Of a DNA stretch of 64,000 nucleotides, positions 1 through 6,863 are shown in pieces. The notes below the pieces were generated by a model. The model saw only the letters and a list, made by a program, of their open reading frames with translations. It was not told the origin of the DNA and ran no database searches. Position numbers and translations under genes: made by a program. Where the stretch lies: the NCBI GenBank assembly GCA_965250225.1, contig CBDFNQ010000033.1, forward strand, positions 1 through 64,000, written 5' to 3'. The DNA is from CBDEUK01 sp965250225. Its GTDB lineage: Bacteria > Pseudomonadota > Gammaproteobacteria > Eutrophobiales > Eutrophobiaceae. Within the stretch, counting starts at the first letter, position 1, and the number at the start of each line of letters is the position of its first letter.

Positions 1-1830
1 GCTGAATCATCACAGCCTACTATTGAATTACCTGCCGCAGCGATACCCCCATCACCTATTGAACCTGTGGAAGCCAAAGTATCAGAACACGAAATCAATA
101 TTGAATATGGTAATAGACACTATCGTGTACGCGGCTTACAAAAAAATACCAGCTACGAAGTATTAAAGGTGAATGTATTGGTAAAAATGAATGACGCTAT
201 ACACGTCGATACATTCGACTTATACAATGCTAAACAGCGGCAAGCCTTTGCGCGTGTGGCCGCAGTGGAATGTGATGTAGAAGATAAAATAATACAACGT
301 GATTTAGGGCAATTGTTATTGCAGTTAGAAGCCTTGCAGGACAAGACCATCCAGGCCGCCTTAAAACCCAACGAACCGACCGGCTACACGATGGATGATA
401 ACGAGCGGGAAAGCGCCCTGAACTTATTACGTGATCCGGAACTGGTACACCGCATTACCGATGACTTTAGCAAAACAGGTTTAGTGGGAGAACCCACCAA
501 TGCTTTAATGGGCTATTTAGCGACCGTCTCACGCAAATTAAAAACACCACTGGCCATTATCGTACAAAGCACCAGTGCTGCCGGTAAAAGTGCCTTAATG
601 GATGCGGTATTAAAACTGGTGCCCGAAGAGGATCGCGTCCATTACTCGGCAATGACCGGGCAATCTCTGTTCTATCTGGGTGAGACTGACTTAAAGCATA
701 AAATACTAGGCATCGCCGAAGAAGAAGGGGTACGGCAAGCGACCTACGCCTTAAAGCTGTTACAGAGTGAAGGTGAATTAACCATCGCCTCAACCGGCAA
801 AGATCCACAATCGGGCAAACACATCACCGAAGAATACCGGGTTGAAGGCCCGGTAATGTTGTTCTTAACAACAACAGCCATCGACATCGATGAAGAACTG
901 TTAAACCGTTGTGTGGTGTTAACGATTAATGAAAGCCGTGAACAAACCGCCGCGATACAAACAAGACAACGACAGGCCAGAACTTTATCGGGATTACTGG
1001 GAAGTCACGACAGTGAACAACTGGTTCAACAACATCAAAATGCACAACGATTGTTGCGACCTTTAGCGGTGGTGAATCCTTACGCGGAACAACTGGCCTT
1101 TGCAGACAGTAGAACGCGCACACGCCGTGATCACGAAAAGTATTTAACCCTGATTGAATCGATTACTTTGTTACATCAATACCAACGTGACATAAAAACC
1201 GTTAATAATAGTGGCAAAGTCATTGAGTATATCGAGGTAACGAAAAAGGATATTGCTTTATCAAATGAATTAGCCCACGAGATCCTGGGTCGTTCATTAG
1301 ATGAATTACCCCCACCGACACGCAGCTTATTGCAACAGCTTCATTCCTTAGTGGCAGAGAAAATAAAAGACGACGGCTTACGACAAAATGAAGTGCGTTT
1401 TACGCGCCGGGAAGTCAGAGAAAGTGCAGGCTTATCGGACAAACAAGTACGTGTTCATCTTGAACGCCTGGTAGAGCTGGAATGTGTCTTTGCCCACCAC
1501 GGTAAGAACGGTCAAAGGTATGTTTATGAATTGGTGTTTGATGGCGAATTAGAAAACGGATCACCACAGTTACCCGGCTTGATTGATGTTAAACAGTTAA
1601 AGGATGGCACTACGACGGCCAACCTCGTGGCCTCAAGTGATGACCTCGTGCCTAGCTCGTGGCCTGCTAGTGGTAAGGAAGTGGCTACCTTGTCAGAAGA
1701 CAAAAACACAGTAACGCCCAGTAAACAAAAGGATTTAACCAATAATAACAATACTACCGGCGAAATGGACTTATTAACGGTAAAAAAATCTGAGCAGTCG
1801 TACTCCACTTCTTTAGTTGCTGAGCGATAA
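1..1830 (+). CDS. Mobile-element primase-ATPase, C-terminal part (partial at window edge)
   Basis: The frame is open from base 1 and corresponds to residues 417-1025 of the complete copy at 6864-9941. The visible part contains an AAA+/helicase-like P-loop domain with Walker A STSAAGKS and a likely Walker B region around LGIAEEEG. A region that looks like a winged helix (VRESAGLSDKQVRVHLERL) and a polar Asn/Thr/Ser-rich tail follow. The Toprim and zinc-finger half lies left of the window. The stop is 2 bases before the recombinase start, so the two genes are probably cotranscribed. Whether the missing 5' half is intact cannot be seen. Confidence 0.85.
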   Translation, partial: AESSQPTIELPAAAIPPSPIEPVEAKVSEHEINIEYGNRHYRVRGLQKNTSYEVLKVNVLVKMNDAIHVDTFDLYNAKQRQAFARVAAVECDVEDKIIQRDLGQLLLQLEALQDKTIQAALKPNEPTGYTMDDNERESALNLLRDPELVHRITDDFSKTGLVGEPTNALMGYLATVSRKLKTPLAIIVQSTSAAGKSALMDAVLKLVPEEDRVHYSAMTGQSLFYLGETDLKHKILGIAEEEGVRQATYALKLLQSEGELTIASTGKDPQSGKHITEEYRVEGPVMLFLTTTAIDIDEELLNRCVVLTINESREQTAAIQTRQRQARTLSGLLGSHDSEQLVQQHQNAQRLLRPLAVVNPYAEQLAFADSRTRTRRDHEKYLTLIESITLLHQYQRDIKTVNNSGKVIEYIEVTKKDIALSNELAHEILGRSLDELPPPTRSLLQQLHSLVAEKIKDDGLRQNEVRFTRREVRESAGLSDKQVRVHLERLVELECVFAHHGKNGQRYVYELVFDGELENGSPQLPGLIDVKQLKDGTTTANLVASSDDLVPSSWPASGKEVATLSEDKNTVTPSKQKDLTNNNNTTGEMDLLTVKKSEQSYSTSLVAER

Positions 1831-1832
1831 CG

Positions 1833-2882
1833 ATGCCGTATGTAGAACGTCCCATTGAAATACCCAGCGATCCCCGATCATTACACGCCTATGTCCTAGC
1901 CTACATTGAACATTTAAAGACACAACACTATGCCGTACAGAGCGTGCAATATAAATACGCTTCATTGATCTGGTTTATTGAATGGTGTGAAGAACGTGGC
2001 ATCGATCGAATAGAAGCGATTACAAGACCCATATTACAACGCTATCAACGGCACTTATACTATGCGATAGGTCGTGGTGACAAACCGTTATCGATAGCAA
2101 GTCAACGCAATCGATTAAGCGCCGTGCGCACCTGGTTTCGTTTTTTAATGCGTGAGAATTTAATTTTATACAACCCCGCCAGTGAACTGGAACTACCAAA
2201 GCCAGAGTATCGTTTACCGAAACACACGTTGACGAGTGAGGAAGCCGAATGTGTGTTAACACAACCTGACATTGATACCGATGCCGGATTAAGAGATCGC
2301 GCTATATTGGAAGTATTGTATTCCACGGGTATACGTCGAATGGAAATGATCAACTTAATGAAACACGATATGAATACGTCAGCCGGTATACTTGCCATCA
2401 GACAGGGTAAAGGGAGACGTGATCGCTTTGTACCGGTGGGAGAACGTGCCTTACTTTGGATACAAAAATATGTAGATGATATCCGACCACAACACGCCTT
2501 ACCTCGCAGCCCTGATAATGTATTTTTAGATGACACCGGACAGCAACTCGATCCACATCGGATCAGTCGTGCGGTAAAAAAATACGTAAAGCAAGCGGAC
2601 ATCAATAAGACCGGATCGTGTCACTTGTTCCGGCACACGATGGCCACGTTGATGTTAGAGAACGGCGCAGACATTCGATTCATACAACAGATGTTAGGTC
2701 ACTCGCAATTATCCACGACAGAAATTTATACGCACGTTGCCATTCATAAGCTAAAAGAAATCCATACCTTAACGCATCCGGGAAAATTAAAGCCACACAC
2801 TGATGACAATCTTAATGATGATGACGCGATAGAAATATTACTTGATACATTAGTTGCAGAAAGTGAAGAAGATGAAAGATAG
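1833..2882 (+). CDS. Tyrosine recombinase/integrase (copy 1)
   Basis: A 349-residue phage-integrase family protein. Residues ~15-110 form a SAM-like core-binding domain and ~130-310 the catalytic domain. The catalytic set is visible: R168 in TGIRRME, K193 in QGKGRRD, H264 and R267 in HLFRHTM, H290 in LGHS, and nucleophile Y299 in TEIYTHV. It resembles XerC/D-like and integron-like recombinases rather than P4-type integrases. The C-terminal tail is acidic. It starts 2 bases after the primase stop. It presumably moves or rearranges this element, and the inverted repeats just downstream are candidate sites. Confidence 0.93.
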   Translation: MPYVERPIEIPSDPRSLHAYVLAYIEHLKTQHYAVQSVQYKYASLIWFIEWCEERGIDRIEAITRPILQRYQRHLYYAIGRGDKPLSIASQRNRLSAVRTWFRFLMRENLILYNPASELELPKPEYRLPKHTLTSEEAECVLTQPDIDTDAGLRDRAILEVLYSTGIRRMEMINLMKHDMNTSAGILAIRQGKGRRDRFVPVGERALLWIQKYVDDIRPQHALPRSPDNVFLDDTGQQLDPHRISRAVKKYVKQADINKTGSCHLFRHTMATLMLENGADIRFIQQMLGHSQLSTTEIYTHVAIHKLKEIHTLTHPGKLKPHTDDNLNDDDAIEILLDTLVAESEEDER

Positions 2883-3554
2883 GAAGATACGTGTTGACGC
2901 ATCAAGTCATTTCACCGCGCGTCACAAAGCTTGCGTTTGTCTTCTCATCTTCCCTACGGGTGTTCAGCCAGGCAAGCTTTGCGCCGCGCTACTTCAGTAA
3001 TGAATTTATCTTCATTGCCTTTGTTTAACATCAAAAACATAAGGAGCAACACATCCCGCAAACAACGCGGGAAGTATTGCGGCATTAATAATCTGCCAGC
3101 AACAAAAAGGCAATGATTGAAAATAATAATGTGTGCCTTACTGTTGCTGGCAAAAAGAACAATAAGGTGGCTGTCCCTGATAACGCTGGTCTAAGGTTCC
3201 CCGTGGTTGTCTATGCGCGTTATCAGGGAAAGCAATCTAAAAGACACGACCCCCACTTGCCCCCAAGGGGCTATAAGCGGCCAAGTAACATAATGCCGAA
3301 TTATGCGCCATGAACATTGCATACAAATAAAAGCAGCTAATGAAATAGCAACAGTCCGCTACCGCCGTATAATTAAGCACTATGTTAAATGTCCGCCGTC
3401 GCTCACGCTCCATAAGGAAGGCTTGTTTTATACCCACCCGGCCATCAACTAAAAACGGCTCGCACTGCGTTGCTCGTTTCCGTTTTTAGTTGCTGTCCTT
3501 CCCACCCTACAAAAGCTAAAAGCAGCAGCTAAATAATGAAATGATACGCAAGAA
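2883..3554. other. Structured non-coding stretch downstream of the recombinase (copy 1)
   Basis: About 670 bp without a convincing gene. It holds four inverted repeats in series: CAAAGCTTGC (2925-2934) with GCAAGCTTTG (2972-2981); TGCCAGCAACA (3094-3104) with TGTTGCTGGCA (3142-3152), with an inner AAGGCA/TGCCTT pair at 3107-3112/3134-3139; CCCTGATAACGC (3175-3186) with GCGTTATCAGGG (3217-3228); and CAACTAAAAACGG (3446-3458) with CCGTTTTTAGTTG (3480-3492). The position after a tyrosine recombinase suggests recombination or replication sites, or a structured RNA. Two small open frames here (2931-3116 and 3113-3313) overlap the repeats and show no protein-like features. Confidence 0.7.
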
Positions 3555-3839
3555 TCATTGATAGATACTGCGGCGATGACCGACGGCCAATACCAGAACA
3601 ACTAAATGCTCATCCTGTATCTGACAGACCGCACGATAATCTCCAATACGATAACGCCACAAACCTTGTAACTCGTGTTTTAATGATTTACCAAATCGCT
3701 TTGGATCATCATCCACCATGATCCGTTCACGAAAGTAACGCAGTATGTTTTTTTGTAGATCGGGATTCAGTTTACGCAGTTCGCGGCGGGCTTTGTCATC
3801 CCATTCAACTGTCCAGGTCAAGCCCTTGCTCCAGGTCAT
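3555..3839 (-). CDS. relE-like: RelE-family toxin (copy 1)
   Basis: About 94 residues from the ATG at 3839. The fold signature of RelE/ParE toxins is visible: an N-terminal WTVEWDDKARREL strand-helix, then LQGLWRYRIGDYRAVCQI and a C-terminal VLAVGHRRSIY. The conserved basic/aromatic residues of ribosome-dependent mRNA interferases (R in RYRIGDYR, H and R in GHRR, terminal Y) are present. The gene overlaps the end of the antitoxin gene by 35 bases, the usual coupled arrangement. A longer frame reaches 3878 but the extra residues look like upstream read-through. Confidence 0.88.
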   Translation of the reverse strand: MTWSKGLTWTVEWDDKARRELRKLNPDLQKNILRYFRERIMVDDDPKRFGKSLKHELQGLWRYRIGDYRAVCQIQDEHLVVLVLAVGHRRSIYQ

Positions 3840-4017
3840 CCTGATTCCAGCGTTTACCGGCCTTCTCCAGCCGGTCAACGGCCAGATAGGTGTCCTCTAA
3901 ATCATCCATATACTGAAGAATGGCTTCCGTTGCGTAATAAGTTTTAGTACGGCCAGTACGTTTGGCCAACGTCGTTAAACGCTTCTCAATCTTGGTAGGT
4001 AGGCGAATGGCTAACAT
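3805..4017 (-). CDS. relB-like: RHH-type antitoxin of the RelE-like toxin (copy 1)
   Basis: 70 residues from the ATG at 4017, which follows a GAGGA-type ribosome site. The N-terminus MLAIRLPTKIEKRLTTLAKRTG is a ribbon-helix-helix DNA-binding segment, and the C-terminal half (YMDDLEDTYLAVDRLEKAG) would wrap the toxin. A perfect palindrome 25 bp upstream of the start (4042-4059) is the expected autoregulatory operator. Longer frame extensions into the operator are unlikely to be translated. Confidence 0.88.
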   Translation of the reverse strand: MLAIRLPTKIEKRLTTLAKRTGRTKTYYATEAILQYMDDLEDTYLAVDRLEKAGKRWNQDDLEQGLDLDS

Positions 4018-4041
4018 GTGAAAATCCTCAAAATAATGAAT

Positions 4042-4059
4042 TGCTATACATGTATAGCA
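4042..4059. promoter_or_regulatory. Perfect 18-bp palindrome, probable RelB operator (copy 1)
   Basis: TGCTATACATGTATAGCA is its own reverse complement. It sits between the divergent antitoxin start (4017) and the first start codons of the toxin-tail frame (4089/4092). RHH antitoxins bind such palindromes to repress their own promoter. Its position could also affect transcription rightward into the toxin tail. Confidence 0.75.
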
Positions 4060-4091
4060 TAGCAGTGGGAATGCTAGAATGATACAAAGTG

Positions 4092-4751
4092 ATGGGCTAT
4101 AGTGACGATATGCAAACAAGGACGACAAGCCAAAAACCGCATCAAGGAAAAAATTTACATCCTCACAGATGGCACCGGGGAAATCAGGCTGTAAGTCGTG
4201 GAAGACGTTGGGGAAAATCCTATCGACACTACGACGGCACGTCAGGTGTACCAGAGTTTAAAAATGGGGCGTTGACAGGATCGTTCAGTTATTTGTTTGG
4301 ATCTGTTGCACAAAAGGCACAGGCTCAATTAGCTCAGGAACGATCTCTCCGTTTTGGCTCTGTCGCGGATATGGAAGCAGCTATGGGACCCAACGCATAT
4401 ACAACTGGTGGTCGTCCTTTAGAGCCCCTTGGTGGTGACATCGTAGTTCATGGTCAACCCGGTGGCGCATTGGATGTTTCCAACACCGAGCTGCTACATG
4501 AACATTTCTTTTATACAGATCAGAATAGTGTTTTACACAACGTAGGATTTTCTCCTAATGGCTTGCTGCCTGATAAAAATTTTCCGGCAAATATTACTCA
4601 GTTTCGGTTTACTCCAATAACCCATTTGAGTGCGCCAATAAATCCTGCTGTGCTTAATCCGGCAGGTTTTGCTGGAAAAGACTATAGATTTTTTACCCAC
4701 AATTGTCAGGATTACTGTTCAGCTGTACGAAAAGGATTATCTGGACCATGA
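4092..4751 (+). CDS. Orphan polymorphic-toxin tail 1, predicted papain-like cysteine enzyme
   Basis: About 219 residues. Up to residue 60 it is shared with the other tail (12203-12871): a basic, His/Arg-rich lead followed by GVPEFKNGALTGSFSYLF, the FxNGAxTGAFxxLFN pre-toxin motif seen in Rhs/YD-repeat toxins. No YD repeats or secretion domain precede it, so it looks like a displaced C-terminal tip. The unique toxin part has LHEHFFY (H137/H139), HNVGFSPNG and a late FTHNCQDYCSAV (C206). His before a late Asn-Cys resembles the permuted NlpC/P60 or LRAT-like fold, suggesting a peptidase, amidase or acyltransferase. That function is inference. A GTG at 4089 is an alternative start. The stop overlaps the next gene (ATGA). 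Confidence 0.7.
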   Translation: MGYSDDMQTRTTSQKPHQGKNLHPHRWHRGNQAVSRGRRWGKSYRHYDGTSGVPEFKNGALTGSFSYLFGSVAQKAQAQLAQERSLRFGSVADMEAAMGPNAYTTGGRPLEPLGGDIVVHGQPGGALDVSNTELLHEHFFYTDQNSVLHNVGFSPNGLLPDKNFPANITQFRFTPITHLSAPINPAVLNPAGFAGKDYRFFTHNCQDYCSAVRKGLSGP

Positions 4752-5629
4752 TGAGACATTGGGCGATAAACGTAGGATTGTCTTTAATGGCTGTCTGTAT
4801 ACTTATGACAGCGTCACTTTATTCTTGGGGAGAGGCGATGCCCTTATCTGGAAAGCTGGTATATGGGCAGTCAAATGCCATCTACTCGTTAGATTTATTG
4901 ATGTTAGAGGATCGTATCATCTATAAAGAAAGGAAAGGCTTTAGCATATTCGTCCATTTGACCAAGATTGATAATAAATGTTTGCTGTTCGAAGATGAAC
5001 CGCATCATCTTATCAAGGAACTCAACTTAAAAACTGGGGCTATAAAAAAAGTTCGTAGTGGTTATAGTCCTCAATACATAGTTGATCATCAGAAATTGTT
5101 TTTTTATGATGCTCTTCCTGATAAGGCACAAGTGGGGCTCTTCGTTGCTGATATAGAAGATCCAACACAATCTGCACGCTTAGTCCACGAAGGCCCATTT
5201 GCGATGCCAATGCAAGTTATTCAAGCCTCTAAAGATGATGTAATATTTTCGCAAAATAATAATTTACTTAAATATAATATTGTTACTGCCGTATTGGACG
5301 AGGTGCCGATAGACAATTGCACATTGCCGAAGACTATGCGAAGTGCAACTGACCAACTTCTCTGTTTTGACGCATCGGCACAACATTATTTTTTATCGGA
5401 TCTGAAAGGTGAGAAAGTTGAACACCTTCCCAGTTTAGAAGGCAGTAGTGCAGCTGCCTTTTATATACCAGAATACGATGTTCTTATGTTTAGCAAAGCA
5501 AGGCTACAGCTTTTCCCACCGATGGGGGAAGTGAATGATATATGGGCGTATAGCTTTATGGACAACAAAAATATTAGGTTACAAAAAAATGCAACTATTG
5601 GATTAGGGGCAGCTGTTTGGGTTGAGTGA
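4748..5629 (+). CDS. Putative exported immunity protein for toxin tail 1
   Basis: About 293 residues from the ATG at 4748 (a second ATG at 4751), overlapping the toxin stop. Residues ~1-30 (MRHWAINVGLSLMAVCILMT..) form a signal peptide or membrane anchor. The rest is a repetitive beta-rich protein (LVYGQSNAIYSLDL, LKYNIVTAVLDEV, FLSDLKGEK) that could be a beta-propeller of the DUF5050/TolB-like kind. No family is recognised with certainty. Its position directly after and translationally coupled to the toxin makes it the likely immunity protein, and the export signal implies that the toxin acts outside the cytoplasm. Confidence 0.65.
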   Translation: MMRHWAINVGLSLMAVCILMTASLYSWGEAMPLSGKLVYGQSNAIYSLDLLMLEDRIIYKERKGFSIFVHLTKIDNKCLLFEDEPHHLIKELNLKTGAIKKVRSGYSPQYIVDHQKLFFYDALPDKAQVGLFVADIEDPTQSARLVHEGPFAMPMQVIQASKDDVIFSQNNNLLKYNIVTAVLDEVPIDNCTLPKTMRSATDQLLCFDASAQHYFLSDLKGEKVEHLPSLEGSSAAAFYIPEYDVLMFSKARLQLFPPMGEVNDIWAYSFMDNKNIRLQKNATIGLGAAVWVE

Positions 5630-5656
5630 CTGTATCCGAGGTTTAAGATTATGAAA

Positions 5657-6070
5657 TCAAAGGGTCAGTTTCTCCAACGCATCAGCCGCATTCAAAATCT
5701 GCATTCCTTGCCAGGGATGCAGCACCAGCAAATCACTGTCTCCAGTGACAATGATATCCGCTTTAGCCGCCAGTGCCGTAGCGATCACTAGATCATCATC
5801 GACATCACGCACAGTTCGTTCAATCGGTTGCGGCTTGACCAATTTCGCCAGCATCCCATAACGCTGCATCAAAAAAGCAGGCGTGATTTTTTGTGATGCT
5901 AATAACGTGGCGAACTTCTTTCTTTCCAGCACACCGGCCAGTTCATCCAGTAATACACTGCTGGTAAAGTATGTCGCTTGACCATTGCGGCCAAGCTCAA
6001 GCAACTGACGCGGCACACCACCCCAGATCAAACCCGATACAACGATATTGGTATCAAGTACCAGGCGCAC
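5657..6070 (-). CDS. PIN-domain toxin
   Basis: 137 residues, COG1569-type PIN nuclease. The N-terminal MRLVLDTNIVVSGLIWGG contains the first catalytic Asp (D6) and Asn. DELAGVLER supplies the middle acidic residue and DVDDDLVIATALAAKADIIVTGDSDLL the C-terminal acidic cluster. Such proteins are Mg-dependent RNases of VapC-like toxin-antitoxin systems. The start overlaps the end of the upstream antitoxin gene by 17 bases. Confidence 0.9.
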   Translation of the reverse strand: MRLVLDTNIVVSGLIWGGVPRQLLELGRNGQATYFTSSVLLDELAGVLERKKFATLLASQKITPAFLMQRYGMLAKLVKPQPIERTVRDVDDDLVIATALAAKADIIVTGDSDLLVLHPWQGMQILNAADALEKLTL

Positions 6071-6299
6071 GTTGCTTTCTCTGTGCGCGTACTGCGTTCA
6101 CTTCTTCTTGGATCTCATCCATTGTCATGGGTGAAAAGTTAGCTGCTGCCAGCTTGTCCGCTGCTGTAAATAGGCCATTAATGGCACGACCATGCAGGGT
6201 CTCGCGCAGAATGGTCTCAAGCGCATTGGGTGTCAGTAGTCCGGCTTGTTTGGCTTCTTCAGCCAGGTTATCCGGTAAATCAATGGTCAGTGTTGTCAT
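6054..6299 (-). CDS. Antitoxin partner of the PIN toxin
   Basis: 81 residues. The N-terminus MTTLTIDLPDNLAEEAKQAGLL resembles the short beta strand/helix start of VapB-like or RHH antitoxins. The C-terminal half (MTMDEIQEEVNAVRAQRKQR) is helical and charged and would bind the toxin. It lies between the XRE regulator and the PIN gene on the same strand and overlaps the PIN start, the usual antitoxin-first order. The family assignment rests mostly on context. Confidence 0.75.
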   Translation of the reverse strand: MTTLTIDLPDNLAEEAKQAGLLTPNALETILRETLHGRAINGLFTAADKLAAANFSPMTMDEIQEEVNAVRAQRKQRAPGT

Positions 6300-6309
6300 G
6301 GTTCTATCC

Positions 6310-6672
6310 TCAACGAACGAGTGATTGCAGGTGCTTCTTGGTCAGAAAGGCATCCAGTAGTTTTTTGATCACGGTCTTATCTTCATCGGGCAGGTGCTCT
6401 ACCTCCTGAAATTGTCGCAACAACTCCCGATCTTCAAATCGGGCCGTGGCGGCATCCTCGGTTGAACCCTCCAGCAGATAGTCACTACTGATATCCAGCG
6501 CATTCGCCAACCGCTTTAAGGTATCGCCGCTAGGGCGGGAAATGCCACGCTCAAACCGACCAATATGGGTGTAATGCAAGCTAGCCAGTTTGCCCAGTTC
6601 GGTTTGTGACAGGTTTTTTTGTTTGCGTAGGGTACGCAATCGTTCTGAAAAATCACTTGATGGTTTTGCCAT
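6310..6672 (-). CDS. XRE-family HTH transcriptional regulator
   Basis: 120 residues from the ATG at 6672, preceded by GAGGTG. Residues ~8-65 form a Cro/C1-type helix-turn-helix (RLRTLRKQKNLSQTELGKLASLHYTHIGRFERGISRPSGDTLKRLANALD). The C-terminal part (EDRELLRQFQEVEHLPDEDKTVIKKLLDAFLTKK) matches the dimerisation tail common in small phage and mobile-element repressors. It is divergent from the primase operon and ends 10 bases before the antitoxin start. It probably represses the primase-recombinase promoter at 6774-6802. Confidence 0.85.
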   Translation of the reverse strand: MAKPSSDFSERLRTLRKQKNLSQTELGKLASLHYTHIGRFERGISRPSGDTLKRLANALDISSDYLLEGSTEDAATARFEDRELLRQFQEVEHLPDEDKTVIKKLLDAFLTKKHLQSLVR

Positions 6673-6773
6673 ATCCAGCACCTCAGATGCTTTATTTGCT
6701 TTAGATATAGCAATGTTGGCGTATTTATCAGAAAAAATACATGCGTCAGTGATTGAATGTGCGGGGTTCATGC

Positions 6774-6802
6774 TTGACATGATAAAGCTATGCGGCTAGA
6801 TT
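6774..6802 (+). promoter_or_regulatory. Sigma-70 promoter of the primase-recombinase operon (copy 2)
   Basis: TTGACA at 6774-6779 is spaced by 17 bases from TAGATT at 6797-6802. Imperfect dyads overlap it: GATAA at 6781-6785 against TTATC, and GCTTGA against TCAAGC. These would suit an operator for the divergent XRE repressor. The leader to the ATG at 6864 is about 55 nt and ends in GGAGGG. Confidence 0.6.
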
Positions 6803-6863
6803 ATCAAGCACACTTGCTGGATTGAAAATATTTTCAATTATTTTTGCTGGAGGGCATAAAAGC

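Larger units (their letters stand above)
1..4270. repeat. Copy 1 of long direct repeat (left end beyond window)
   Basis: This stretch matches 8112-12381 base for base at an offset of 8,111, apart from two substitutions that I see at 4184 and 4188. All reading frames in the two copies translate identically up to that point. It carries the end of a primase-ATPase gene, a tyrosine recombinase, a structured intergenic region, a RelBE-like pair and the first ~60 codons of a toxin-tail frame. The match stops at 4270, inside the codons for the conserved FKNGA motif. Beyond it only protein-level similarity (TGxFxxLF) remains. The left limit is not visible because the window starts inside the copy. 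Confidence 0.97.

Noticed and set aside
2931..3313. Two small overlapping open frames in the non-coding stretch after the recombinase (also in copy 2)
   Set aside because: They run through the arms of several inverted repeats, have no ribosome site and no protein-like pattern. The DNA structure explains the sequence better.
3446..3492. Integron attC site
   Set aside because: The long imperfect hairpin and nearby recombinase suggested it, but the terminal RYYYAAC/GTTRRRY core sites are not present at the right ends, and no cassette array follows.
4092..4270. The His/Arg-rich first ~55 residues of the toxin-tail frame as a functional domain
   Set aside because: Composition looks like out-of-frame translation and no homologous block is recognised. 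The conserved coding signal starts only at GVPEFKNGA.
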